Positions 1 to 10,597 of a stretch of 64,000 bases of DNA are shown piece after piece. Both the position numbers and the translations under genes were made by a program. The notes under the pieces are model-generated. The model saw only the letters and a program-made list of their open reading frames with translations, did no database searches and was not told where the DNA came from. This stretch comes from Blastobasis lacticolella (lineage: Eukaryota; Arthropoda; Insecta; Lepidoptera; Blastobasidae). Each line of letters begins with the position of its first letter. Positions within the stretch are counted from its first letter, which is position 1. The DNA lies in NCBI GenBank assembly GCA_905147135.1, contig LR990060.1, forward strand, positions 4,294,001 to 4,358,000, written 5' to 3'.

Positions 1-236
1 AGGAGTATGAAGCAGTTAACAGGTCAGTTTTTTTTTAATTGTAGTTATTTGGTAAATTTCGAAGGTAGCATAAGGCTGGGATAAACATAAGATGATGATG
101 TAATATAGCGAACCAACATTTGCCACTAGTTTCGGTAACAAAATTCGCGACAGGAAACGACCCTATTAAATACTTTGTCTTGTGTCATTTTAGTCAGCCG
201 TATTTAAAGACAAAGTGACAGAGAGTAGCACATCGA

Positions 237-321
237 CCTACCCAAAACCAGTATAAGATGATCTAGCATCTCAATGGATGCATTAAGCAATATTAGCTTC
301 TCTTATACTGGTTTTGTGTAG
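237..321. repeat. Small inverted repeat (hairpin), 21-bp arms
   Basis: Arms 237-257 and 301-321 are inverted copies that match at 20 of 21 positions, with a 43-base loop between them. The core of the arm is AAAACCAGTATAAGA. This could be a tiny fold-back element or a transcribed hairpin. Nothing in the flanks decides between them. Confidence 0.6.
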
Positions 322-1052
322 ATTAGTGTGCTGCCTGCTGAGCCTGCTGTATTATAAATAACCACAGCAACTTTAAAAGGTGATCTTATCGCTAACTCAG
401 CAATATCTTCCCCAGATTCAAAAGGAATCTCGTGAAGGCAATCTGCAGGATATTGGTGGAAGCAAACCGCGAATATGTTCAAGGAAAGAAGTTGAGTGAT
501 GTGAGATGGGAGGACGAATAAATAAATTATTTGATGAATGTATTTGTTTTCATTTTGCCGTCATTCGAAGCGAAACGTCGCTGGTTGTGGGGTTGGTGAA
601 TAGTTTTTATTCGATGTCGTTTATCAATAAACATGAAGTAGTAGGTTGAAATTGGAGAAAAAACTTACTAATTTTTGCTCTAGGTCTAGATATTAGTCAT
701 CGTTCCGAGCAGAACTTTTTACTCTATGAATGTTTCGAGCCTCAGTATCAAACGCAACTCGGATGTTCCGAACCTTACTTTTGTTCGAAGTGTGTCCTCC
801 ATCTTTAGCTTGAAATACCTTTATGCCAATTGCCAATAAAGGACTCGGTAAGCTCATGACTCGTAACAACACCTGTTAATGTTACCATAAAAATATAGAT
901 AAAACTTTATAGTCAAATCTCACTGGGCAATTCAATTTGACATTTGTTATATGTACCTTCACTACTTTAATTTAGTATTCGCTATAATTATTGACCAGTA
1001 GCCAATGGTTGACCACTGAGATAGCTAATAGCTCCCATTAATAGAGCTAGAT
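322..1052. other. Intergenic, no gene seen
   Basis: AT-rich DNA with frequent stops in all frames. I see no coding similarity and no clear repeat boundary. Confidence 0.5.
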
Positions 1053-1068
1053 AGAGCTGTGAAATTCA

Positions 1069-1122
1069 GCAGGAAAGCGGACTCTGGCAGATACCGTGAT
1101 AAGCGCTAGGACGATAATGATG
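1069..1122 (+). mobile_element. 54-bp LINE 3' tail with 16-bp target duplication
   Basis: A 54-bp insert lies between two exact copies of a 16-bp sequence, AGAGCTGTGAAATTCA, at 1053-1068 and 1123-1138. The insert ends in GATAATGAT, like the GATGATG tails of LINE ends elsewhere in the window. The direct repeats fit target-primed reverse transcription with extreme 5' truncation. Confidence 0.65.
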
Positions 1123-1159
1123 AGAGCTGTGAAATTCAATGTGGTTTTTGCGAGAACGC

Positions 1160-1213
1160 ATCCGGACCGCTGTGACCTAGGTTTAGGCGGACGAAGTTGC
1201 GGGCAAAAGCTAG
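1160..1213 (+). mobile_element. Helitron-like 3' end fragment
   Basis: The segment carries GGACGAAGTTGCGGGC followed by AAAAGCTAGT. This is the short GC-rich stem plus CTAG-T terminus common to lepidopteran Helitrons. A related end is at 31600-31619. No matching 5' end was found nearby, so it is probably a fragment. Confidence 0.5.
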
Positions 1214-1824
1214 TTAGTTCAAGTTGTTCATATTACGGTTTTTAGAGAAGTTTCTGCAAAAATAACAAAGATAGCGCTGTCCTAGGATGTATAATCATGT
1301 AAATAATGTTTGTTTCTCAACTGTGCGGCTTTCGTCCAGAATAAAAAATAAAAATAATCAGTCCAGAATATTAGACAAATAAAATCACAGACAAAGTTTA
1401 AATTACATGGAAATGCTTAAACATTGAAAAAATCAGTCTTCAAAAGTTCTTGACAGCGCTTCCTACGAGATATTTGTGGAAGTTAACAAAGCAACACCTA
1501 CAAAATTGGCAACACCGTGACGCTGTGAGCTGCTGTCAACTTGACAGCTATTTTTTTCCGTCGCCGGCGCACGAGAAACAAACACGATCCAATTCAAGGT
1601 TTACGCTCAAAGAAATAGTTGGAAACTGGAATTTTATTTTTTGCGTGCTCGCTCACACGTAGCCACAATAATTATGTAAATACAAGCACGTCGCTGATAA
1701 GGTAAATAGGTAGTCGACAGCATCATAGCCGCAGGCAAACCGGTCGGCGTTTTCCTCGTTAAGAGCGAGACGCGACGTATGTTCACTATTCAATCAAGTG
1801 TACAGTAAATTATCTCTCAGACTC

Positions 1825-1830
1825 TCAGTT
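1825..1830 (+). promoter_or_regulatory. Possible initiator (TCAGTT) for the serpin gene
   Basis: TCAGTT matches the arthropod initiator consensus TCAKTY and lies about 120 bases upstream of the serpin start codon. There is no convincing TATA box about 30 bases upstream and no DPE at +28, so this is a weak call. Transcript 5'-end data would settle it. Confidence 0.25.
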
Positions 1831-1945
1831 GGTGTTCGGTCGTGGCACACGTTACTCTTGTCCACGAGTGAAATATACCGGTACTAAAATCCGATGTGTT
1901 AAAAGTGTTTATAAGTTACAATAGTACAACAATATTGACTTCATT

Positions 1946-3193
1946 ATGTGCTCTTTAGCGATTTTCCTCTGCGCAATAGTGACCGTTTACGCTCAGTCAA
2001 CTACAGAAACGCAGGAGACAGTTGAAAGTACAAGTTTACACAATGGACTTACAGAACGTATAGGGAACTTCTCAATAGAATTGTTATATCACACGGCGAA
2101 GCAGCAAACTAATGGAAAGAACTTGATCATCTCGCCTATAACTGTGTGGACAGTACTAGCTGTCATATCGGAAGGCGCCTCGGGCGATACGGCATTACAG
2201 ATAAACAACGCCTTACGCATATCCAGTAGACACAGAAATGCGACAAGATTCGGCTTCGACAGCATCTATCAGTGGCTCCAAGTCAACACGAGCACTGTGG
2301 AACTGGCCAAAGTTAACACAATATTTGTAGACGTCAACAAATTGCTCCAAGCCGACTTCAGAACCTTAGCTGAAACATACTATAAAACCAAAGTTATAGC
2401 ACTCGACTTCTTAGATTCGGTGAAAGCGGCTGATACTATCAATCAAGCTATATCAAGAGTGACACATGGACGGATAGGGAACCTACTTGACCCCAGTTAT
2501 TTTCTTGACACACAGATGATTTTGACAAGTGCCCTGTATTTCAAAGGCCAGTGGACTGTGCCATTCAATAAGTCTTCTACGACAAAAATGCCATTCTTCA
2601 ACAGCACTGGCCAAGAAATCGGTCAAGTTAACATGATGTACAGCAGATTCACATTCCCGTTTGCAAATATAAAGAAATTGCAGGCCAGACTGATTGAACT
2701 GCCTTATGGACTAGAAGACCGATTGTCAATGTTGATTATGGTGCCAAACCCTGGTATTTCCTTAGAGGACATGTTCAAAAACTTTGCAACAGTACCGTTA
2801 GACACGGTCTTCACTGAACTATTATTATCAAAGGAGGAATTTGGTGAAGACGAAGTAGATTGCTTCTTGCCTCGTTTCAAGATTGAGTCGAATCTTGATT
2901 TGAGTAATGTTCTAAAGAATAATTTAGGTATTTATGATCTCTTTGACCAGACCAGAGCTAGACTACCTCATATGGCCAGGACTCCACTGTATGTGTCAAA
3001 AGTAATTCATAGAGCCGAAATTGAGGTAGTGGAAGAAGGCACAACTGGATCAGCCGTCACAGCAGCAGAATTCAGCAACCGTATTGGTGTAACACAGTTT
3101 ATGGCCAACAGACCGTTCTGTTATTTAATTGTTGAGAAAAAGACCAATTCAATAGTATTTGGTGGACTTTATGAGAGCCCATCGTTATTCTAG
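1946..3193 (+). CDS. Secreted serpin (serine protease inhibitor), single exon
   Basis: This encodes a complete 415-residue serpin, the usual family length. Residues 1-16 are a hydrophobic signal peptide (MCSLAIFLCAIVTVYA), so the protein should be secreted, probably into haemolymph. The serpin fold follows, with LIISPITVWTVLAVISEGASG near residue 70 and the C-terminal signature FMANRPFCYLI. The reactive-loop hinge starts at E363 (EEGTTGSAVTAA). Counting from P17, the predicted scissile bond is R379-I380, which suggests inhibition of trypsin-like proteases such as clip-domain proteases of the melanisation or Toll cascades. An in-frame TAG at 1922-1924 precedes the start codon, which supports this start. 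N-X-S/T sites such as NFS at N41 suggest glycosylation. Several lepidopteran serpins resembling Drosophila Spn77Ba are a possible match, but I cannot confirm the orthologue. The P9 residue is valine, where small residues are usual, so inhibitory activity is likely but not certain. Confidence 0.95.
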   Translation: MCSLAIFLCAIVTVYAQSTTETQETVESTSLHNGLTERIGNFSIELLYHTAKQQTNGKNLIISPITVWTVLAVISEGASGDTALQINNALRISSRHRNATRFGFDSIYQWLQVNTSTVELAKVNTIFVDVNKLLQADFRTLAETYYKTKVIALDFLDSVKAADTINQAISRVTHGRIGNLLDPSYFLDTQMILTSALYFKGQWTVPFNKSSTTKMPFFNSTGQEIGQVNMMYSRFTFPFANIKKLQARLIELPYGLEDRLSMLIMVPNPGISLEDMFKNFATVPLDTVFTELLLSKEEFGEDEVDCFLPRFKIESNLDLSNVLKNNLGIYDLFDQTRARLPHMARTPLYVSKVIHRAEIEVVEEGTTGSAVTAAEFSNRIGVTQFMANRPFCYLIVEKKTNSIVFGGLYESPSLF

Positions 3194-3845
3194 TCACAAG
3201 ATGGTTGGGTGACATTTTTAGGCAATGAATTGTGTAATTGTCTCTTAAACTGATTTTATGTGACCTTGTCAGCAAAAGTTTACTTATTACAATCTTGCGA
3301 CACAAAGGTCAAGTTGAACATAGATTAGAGTATAATAATTTTGCAGTCACATATGTCACATGCTCTCTGTTAAACAAAATATGTATTTGAACAGACTGTT
3401 TTTTTAATCCATAATAATACTCAAATAAGAATCATTTACAATGTTATCATGAGTTCTGTATTGTTTTTTCTTCAACTTATATCACAATGGATCAAACAAT
3501 AGATGTATTAAAGTTGTGTTAATAGTCTCAAGACTTGTTATGATAGGAAAGAACTGTGATGAGTGAGTTCACAAACTATAGGAATATTATGTGCAATACT
3601 AGAAACTGTGTTTGATGAATGAATTAGATATAAAACTGGAGAACGAAAAACATCTGGTTAGTAGGTAGGTATTTGAAGCGGTATTTTTGTAGCCAATTTA
3701 TACATACTAATGAGTTTTATATTAAGTGTTTCTCATGTTTGTCCTCATTAGTTGAGATAGCTGTATTCTATTTTAGATAAGCCATTGCAGGAAAGAAAAT
3801 GTTTTCCTGTTTTATTTCTGAGCAGGATTTTGTATGTTTTGTTTT

Positions 3846-3932
3846 ATTACATTGTCATGTTGTTAGTTCTGAACATAACAATAACAAGTGCTGTTATTGT
3901 TATGTTCAGAACTAAAAACATGGCAATGTAAT
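3846..3932. repeat. Long near-perfect hairpin, 41-bp arms
   Basis: The arms at 3846-3886 and 3892-3932 match at 39 of 41 positions, with a 5-base loop (AGTGC). The inner 23 bp or so are perfectly paired. It lies downstream of the serpin, before the candidate polyadenylation signal, so it would be transcribed with the mRNA. It could be a fold-back transposon, a hairpin-RNA source or a structured 3' UTR. The short loop and perfect stem are not typical of an animal pre-miRNA. Confidence 0.8.
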
Positions 3933-4050
3933 ACTTACTGTAATTTAAATTCTCAATTTTAAATAAGGTACCTACTTGCTCATAGAAGTGTAATGTGATA
4001 AAATAAGGACACTATGTTGAGATCTGTTATTTTTCTATTTTTTTTTTACC

Positions 4051-4056
4051 AATAAA
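4051..4056 (+). promoter_or_regulatory. Candidate polyadenylation signal AATAAA, serpin
   Basis: A canonical AATAAA lies about 860 bases after the serpin stop codon. It is the first exact match I found downstream on this strand. Alternative signals cannot be excluded. Confidence 0.4.
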
Positions 4057-4449
4057 TGTTAACTATGAGAGTAAACTGGATTAAGATTTCCTTTCGCTTG
4101 CCGTACCTACTTAATGCCTATTGCCACAAACACTTCTAAACTTATGCTTTTGGAACAACATGTATCACATCAACAGCCCACTGCTGGACTTGAGCCTCCT
4201 CCACATCGGTGGAGGGTTTTACCATGCGTTAAAAGTATGTAAATATGTAAATCAGTACTTACGTAATGTACACGCCCATATCCCAAAGACGGAGGGAGTC
4301 TCGTTGAAAGTACTCAACAGTAAAAGCTGTAGCCCATTTTCTCATTGACGGAGGTAATAGATAGCCATTTCTAAGTAACTAAGTATTAACAAAAAAACGT
4401 TCGGTACCCATTATTATTTCGTCTGTTCTAGGAGCGAACTTGTTAGAAG

Positions 4450-4600
4450 CGTTGGTGGCTTACTGTAAAAGACTCGCGTACCCCGAGGTTCCGAGTTCGA
4501 ATCCCAGTGCCATTCGTACTTACCAATAACTATTTCCTGAGTAATTTACATTAGTTGAACACTAACTGATACTCGTAAGAGTGTGTAATTAATCTAATTT
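4450..4600 (+). mobile_element. tRNA-derived SINE, family 2, diverged
   Basis: It has GTTGGTGGCTTACTG followed by the B-box-like CCGAGTTCGAATCCC. The spacing matches the other family-2 copies, as at 20687. The 3' part keeps the TACATTAGTT...AACACTAAC block but is decayed. Confidence 0.55.
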
Positions 4601-4639
4601 ATACCTATCCATCCTCTTGGCCATAATATACCGGTTGTA

Positions 4640-5030
4640 TCTCACACACGGGCCCGGGGTCAGCCTTGATCATGATTTGGCAGACCACGTAATTACAGTG
4701 GAGCGACTGTCCATCCGTGAACCTGTTATCTAACAGGGGAACCAGACCAGATTGGATCATTGTTACACATTCAGTAGCCTGAATGTGCAGGTTTCATCAC
4801 GATGGTTTCCCTCACCGTAAGAGCAATCGGTTAGCATTTAGCTAATGCATGTACATAACTCAGAAAAGAGTCATTGGTATCTACATGACTGCAGTGGGAT
4901 TCAAATCCGGTACCTCTCGCTTTTGAGTCGAATATCTTGACCACTCGGGCACCGCTCATAGGCTCTACAGCATTGGCGTATCTGGCCCCTGAGGTGGCCG
5001 ATGAAGCCGAGTCAATCGCCAATGTACATC
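4640..5030 (-). mobile_element. tRNA-derived SINE, family 2, near full length
   Basis: Read on the minus strand, a tRNA-like head lies at about 4880-5000, with the B box at about 4900. The body follows, with CATCGTGATGAAACCTGCAC and GATCCAATC-type blocks, then GATCATGGTC. The same order of blocks recurs at 7590-7915 and 54010-54260. Confidence 0.65.
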
Positions 5031-5514
5031 CTGGGGTGGGCACTAGACCATTCTGGGGTGGGCACGGCCCACCCGGCCCCCCCTCATCCTACGCCTATGC
5101 TCTAGAGTGATGTCATTAGTCATTTATTTACTGCTTTACATGGTATTATAATTACATTGGATCTTAAAAGTATGTTAGTATCTCATGGGACCCTGTGAGG
5201 GCACTGCAAAATAATAAAAAATATAGCAAACAAAGTCTAGATTCCATATTGCATAAACTATTACATGTTCTTTAATAACAAATTAATTAAATAATCAATT
5301 AGCGATACGTCAAAAATAAGAATATGAGTATGTCAATTATTAATAGATATTAAATTAAGAAAAATGTCACCTTTTCAAATTAAATTACATGTCAACTATC
5401 AATCATAATTATACTTTATATCAATCACCGATAAAAATCATTATAACAATTGCTAGGCCTACTGGAAGAGATTTCTTTTAGAGATAAGTAAGTAGTTCCT
5501 GTAGTGTCATAACT

Positions 5515-5615
5515 TTTTTTTTTTTATGTCATACGATAGGCAAACAGGCAAGCGGGCCACCTGATGAAAAGTGGTCACCACTTGCCACCACGCCAATGCG
5601 TTGCTCACCTCTATA
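5515..5615 (-). mobile_element. Bm1-like SINE 3' part (family 3)
   Basis: A T-rich run is followed by GGCAAACAGGCAAGCGGGCC and the conserved ACCTGATG...GTGGTCACCAC block. This is the reverse complement of the 3' part of the copies at 17075 and 27185. It is 5'-truncated. Confidence 0.65.
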
Positions 5616-5744
5616 ACTAATCTGTACTTTCGGTATTTGTTATATTGTGTACAATAGACTGTAAAATAAATAAAATAAATAAATATATTCCAAGTCATAC
5701 AAATACTAATACAGATACAGAGCACTAATACAAAATAAGTCATT

Positions 5745-6850
5745 GAAATCAATTTTTCTCATTCAGAAATTCATTTAAACTGTAGTAACTTCTTAAGCTT
5801 CCTATTAAAAACTTTGTCATCTATTTCATTTATCAAAGTTTCAAGTCATTTATTACATATTTTGATGGACATGGTATATGTGTTGGTAGAGTGGATCTTT
5901 AGTCTAACTATGCACTGGGAGCATTAACTTGCTTTTGTGTCGTAAATTCATGTTTGTAGACAAATTTACGAACTTTCACATTTCAAAAATATACATGCTT
6001 GGAAGTGTAAGAATCTTCAGTTTCTGAAAGTGTGGTTTGCATGTTTCAGTTTGTTAAATTTTAGTCAATATCCGAAACAGCTTTTTTTGCAAAATGAAGA
6101 GTGCAGGTGCATCTGTACTGCATCCCCACAGGATTACTCCATAGTTCAACCACAATGCATTGCAACCACAATGAATGCATTTATTGTTTCCATTGTATTG
6201 TTTTTGTAGTTAAAACTTACGTGTAAGGGATATTTTTGACGATGGTAAAATGTTATTATTTTTTATTTTGAAAATTTTTATTCTAAATTAAGTTTGTAAA
6301 TACATCCAATCGGTTATAGAGTCGAACATGGAAGTTAGTTTATCCTCTATCAGTGTTACCAGCAGTAGTTTCCAAAAAAGTACGTCCGGGCTCTTAAAAT
6401 AGTAAGAAAATGACTAAAAAGTTACGATTCACCTTATCTTCTATGTTTTACCTATATTTTACCGGCCTTGGGGGGGAGGGGGAGACGATTTTTAGTCAAT
6501 AAAATGGTGCCGGTGGCCGAAATCAACGATTCCTTCCATTATTTTACGGTGTTTCGCGGACAGGAAAGGCGAAGTGACCACCCCTCTCAGCTAAATTTAG
6601 CATTTTGTAAAAACGTACTAAATAGTACGATGTGGAGCAAAGTACGCCAAAGGTACGACAGTCGGCCAAATAGTACGTAAATCGTACCAAAAGGTACGAT
6701 CTGGCAACGCTGTCCTCTATATCAGTACCATCCTGACATGAGGTGAATAGTGAAATATCGTCTGCAAATAAAGTACAGTGACCGTTCACAATTTTAGGTA
6801 AGTCATTAATGTATATGGATGATCAGTTATAAGTCACCAGTCGAGTTGAA
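5745..6850 (-). pseudogene. Jockey-like LINE reverse transcriptase remnant, interrupted
   Basis: The minus strand shows the RT catalytic block TLFADDISLFT near 6760. Once the inserted element 6351-6712 is skipped, the frame continues as DIEDKLTSMFDSITDWMYL. Further on come GVILWGCSTDAPALFILQKKA near 6110 and degenerate C-terminal sequence to about 5745. Several frameshifts and stops make it non-functional. The block order resembles the RT at 56770-57660, so this is probably the same broad clade. Confidence 0.75.
6351..6712. mobile_element. hAT-type MITE, 362 bp, with 8-bp target duplication
   Basis: Terminal inverted repeats are CAGTGTTACCAG on the left and CTGGCAACGCTG on the right. They match at 10 of 12 positions and carry the hAT-like CAGNGTTNCCAG form. 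Exact 8-bp duplications TCCTCTAT flank it at 6343-6350 and 6713-6720, as expected for hAT. There is no transposase, so it is non-autonomous. It sits inside the LINE remnant and splits its frame. Confidence 0.88.
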
Positions 6851-7084
6851 TGGCCACATTCGTCAATAGTATTCAGCTTGTTATTATATAGATTACCTAT
6901 ATTCATTATGGTCTGTTTCCTGTGAACAAGAGAACGCATTCTATCCGAGTACAATGGTTTAGGTACCTACTCCTAACTGTAAATTTTTGGTATTGTGTGA
7001 GTCGACGTACCTATTAGTCATGTTTTGTCTGTCTTGTACCCTACATAGGTACTTGTATGACTCATTATTTAAATACAAACTATC

Positions 7085-7200
7085 TATACCGGCCGTGTGG
7101 TGTCCGGCAGAGTAGAATAGCACCAACTTCTTACACTCGTGGGTGTCATACAGGGCGACTAATGTTTTCGAGACAAAATATCTTGTCTCCGTAGGCTGCA
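7085..7200 (+). mobile_element. LINE 3'-tail fragment (GATGATG-tail family)
   Basis: It begins with GGCCGTGTGGTGTCCGGCAG and continues through the conserved CACTCGTGGGTGTCATACAG block shared with copies at 19330, 23790, 53228 and 63215. The distal half is missing. Confidence 0.6.
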
Positions 7201-7589
7201 AAAGGGGCAGCAGCTTTTTCCATTGTAAGTAATATTTATAACACTACGATCTCAAACCTAAAATAAATATGCAAAGGAACTTCTTTTAACTTGCACAAAT
7301 TTAGCTTATATTTTATTTAGATATACTTATCATCATTTACTACTACACCGACTGTATCTACAAACAAGAATAAATCTTCCTGTTGTAGTAGAACTCAGTA
7401 CCTATTATATTCCATGGAAATATAGGTACAGTTTAGTTACAGCGTCAGTTCAATTATCCTTCCAAAACGAATCACACAGCCTGTTTACATAATAATTGGT
7501 AAACATGTTAACGAAGTAAAGTTATCCTATAGTTATTTTGGTGGCCTCCAAATACCTATGGGAAATCATTTTGGCGTTAATATCCCGGT

Positions 7590-7915
7590 TATTTTCTCGC
7601 GCACGAGAACCCGGGATCCGCCTTGACCATGATCCAGGATTTGACAGATCAGGCAATTACAGTGGACTGACTGTCATCTAACCTCAGTGACCCTGTTACA
7701 GGGGAACCTAATCCGATTGGATAATAGTTACACATTCAGTCGCCTGAATTTGCAGGTTCCATCACGATGTTTTCCCTTACCGTTAGAGCATCGGTGAATG
7801 TTCAACTAATGTACATAACTTAGATGAGAGTCATTCGTATATGGCGGCATCGGAATTCGAACCGAGTACCTCTCGCGTTCGAGGCAGACTCCTTAACCAC
7901 TAGGCCATCGACGCT
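7590..7915 (-). mobile_element. tRNA-derived SINE, family 2, full length
   Basis: On the minus strand the head carries AGTGGTTAAGGAGTC and a B-box-like GGTTCGAATTCC. The body follows with CATCGTGATGGAACCTGC and a CCTGTAACAGGG block, then CCTGGATCATGGTCAAGG. It is one of the best family-2 copies here. Confidence 0.75.
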
Positions 7916-8794
7916 CTCCTTATAGCATCCATGCGTAAAATTTGTCTTGTGATGTCCGCTATAGTAGAATCGTAGCACCAGCCAGTATACGCAGCAGATT
8001 AAGATCTGCCTAGGCATATCATTATGCTCCTCTGCGCTTTGCCCACAATACAAACCTAACCTAACCGAATTGAAGCCTAAATATCCTGTGCGCTTTGAGA
8101 CAACGCTAACATAACCTAACCAAATTTAAATATCCATACCAAACCATCAGAGAAGACGCATCGTCATGAAACCACGACTACTGCCAAGAGTGAACGACTG
8201 AGGAGGAGGAGGACTAAACCATCTGCCCAATTTGAAGATTGGCCCACGACATGAATACTACCTACTTCTAACGATCATCTGCTCGACCCTTGGTCCCCTG
8301 GTCACAACACCCGTCCTGATGAATAATTACCTTTCCCCACCAGAGCACATCTTCGTTTGCCTACGTTCTACCATTCCGCCAAAAAACAATCCAAAAACTT
8401 TTCTTTGATCTCCGTTGTAGCCTTTTATTTGTTCGACTGTACAAAAGGCCTAAGTATTTAAAATCAACCCATCTATACTTAAGTAATATCTGGAACCTCC
8501 AGGGTGGGCAGAGACCACATTATTCCATTTCTCTGTCCTGACAAAACTTAATCCTGTTGTGTGTTTACAAAATTGCGATATCCAGTTCGCCAAGCGTGGT
8601 GATTTTGTAAGTCATTCTGTATGTACTATTTTGACCGGTGATTGGTGCGGATGTTTAACCTCCGACGCAAAAAGAGAGGGTTTTATAATGTTGACGCGAA
8701 TCTGTCTGCCTATGTCTGTCTCTGGCAATATAGCTCCCGAACGGATATCACTTCTTCCTCAACTCTTTTTACACACTGGTGGGTGGGGTGGTCT

Positions 8795-8915
8795 TCGTGG
8801 CGTTAATGCCCCGGATGTCTCTTGCGCACGAGTGACCGTGACCATGATCCAGGATTCCGCAGATTAAGTAATTATAGTGGAGCAACCATTTGACCCTGTT
8901 AACCTGGGGAATCAC
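8795..8915 (-). mobile_element. SINE family 2, 3' fragment
   Basis: It contains ACCATGATCCAGGATT and the following TAATTATAGTGGAGCAACC, matching the distal part of the 7590-7915 copy. The tRNA-like head is absent. Confidence 0.55.
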
Positions 8916-8959
8916 AATTCTACATTACGTTATCTGCGTAGACCACAGGTTATAAGCGT

Positions 8960-10500
8960 CTACAAAATTAGAGTCAGGCTATAGCGACTACAAAATTAGA
9001 GTACCTAGTGCAAGATATGTCAAATTCAGTTGTCCAGTGGAACAGAAATGGCTAAAAATAATAATAATAATAGTTGTCCACTGAGATAGCCAATAACCCC
9101 TAGATTAGATCATCTGCCTGTCGCCTAAATTTGCATATTTCATCACGTTTTTACACACTGGTTGCACCTACCTAATTGTGGTTGACCATAAAAAAGCGTG
9201 TTAAAAATGACCAGGTCACTATGCTTCAGTACTTAAACAAGGAAAACCGTATTTTGCTAAATACAATAGAACTCCGGACGCTGTTTCGCACTTGTATACA
9301 TAAGAGTTGTATTGACCCATTGGGAATTTCCCAGTCGGTCTGTGACAGACAAACGAAACGCAGATAGCGACAAGGCCTCTAAACAAGGTGCTTTAATTGC
9401 TGTTTTTTTTCATTTGTTGTGGGATGTACTTACCTCCATTACACACACACACACCACTCATAAGGACACTGTAATAGAGCCCAAAATGCTGATAAGACTG
9501 AAGGAATAGTCGTTTAAAGGTGAAGGGTTAGTCATTAGACCTGTCTTGTATATGATATAAAATGATGGGTATTATGGTACAAGAAAGCTTTAGGAAATTC
9601 GAAAATTATAGGCTACACTACACTCTGCTATAGATGTTCAGCCTTTGCGTCCGTGAAATCGCAATACATAGCAAGAATGTATAGCCCCGTATCGCGCAGA
9701 CCTCCAAATTACTTGGCGTACATTCCAATGTTACTTCCGCCCGGTTAGTGAAAAAGGGTCCGGCCAAAGAAGCAATGGCTTGACGTCGAAAATTCATCAC
9801 CAAGGACGCCGAAGACCGAGTAAAGCGGACAAGAAGAAGTAGGAAGGCGGACCTTATACCTTCGATTTCAACGCTGTACGTCAGATTTACAGAATGTCAA
9901 ACAAAATGCCAGCGACACCCGGATGACATGAGTATGTCTATAATTAGGTACCTACTTCAATTCATAACATTGTAGGTATAAATAGTATACCCTTGGTCCC
10001 CTTGATATGTACTTATAGTACATACTTAACATTCCAAAAATAATTGTTTCCTCGATACAATTTACGGTTCTTTTGCACAACATGATACCCGTTTCCTTGA
10101 AACAGTGATAAATAAATTGAGTTGTAGATTATTAGTGTTTATGTTATGACTTTTGCTGGATTATTGTGCTATCAGCTTTAACCTCCATCTTCTACGCGAA
10201 TAAAAAATGACATGGTCATCGTAAGAAATTAAGTTGTATTTGAGTAAAGTAGCAGTGCTGTGTATAATCTGTCCAGACTGATTATTTGGTTAAGGAAATA
10301 ATGTAAGTATTTAAATGGATAATGTGCAGCAGTATTCGTTGAAATTCACATTCTATGTGTTTCTTGTATAATTCAAGACCTACACAGTGTTAGTAGCATG
10401 AATGATACGGTAAGTCGTGATTTTGGGCATTGTTTGTTCACCAAATAAGACAAGTCAGTTCAAACAGATCATAGATTATTTCCCTCTAATATAAGACATA
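8960..10500. other. Intergenic, no supported gene
   Basis: Short open frames occur at 9176-9509 and about 9618-9803, but I recognise no domain in them. They contain low-complexity sequence such as an ACAC run at 9441. I treat the stretch as non-coding. Confidence 0.45.
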
Positions 10501-10504
10501 TACT

Positions 10505-10597
10505 CTCAGATTAAATAAGAAATAATTTATTTTAGTTATAGGTACCTAATCAAAGACATCTAAATACTAGCATATAATATTTCTTATTTGATCTGAG
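10505..10597. repeat. Short palindromic element, 20-bp arms
   Basis: Arms 10505-10524 and 10578-10597 match at 19 of 20 positions in inverted orientation, with the core AAATAAGAAATA. The 93-bp unit could be a micro-MITE. I saw no clear target duplication. Confidence 0.55.

Larger units (their letters stand above)
3194..4056 (+). other. Presumed serpin 3' UTR
   Basis: No reading frame is present. The stretch runs from the serpin stop to an AATAAA at 4051-4056 that follows a T-rich run. It contains the hairpin at 3846-3932. If no earlier polyadenylation site is used, the 3' UTR is about 0.87 kb. Confidence 0.45.

Noticed and set aside
4831..5043. Minus-strand 70-residue frame
   Set aside because: It is a translation of a tRNA-derived SINE head.
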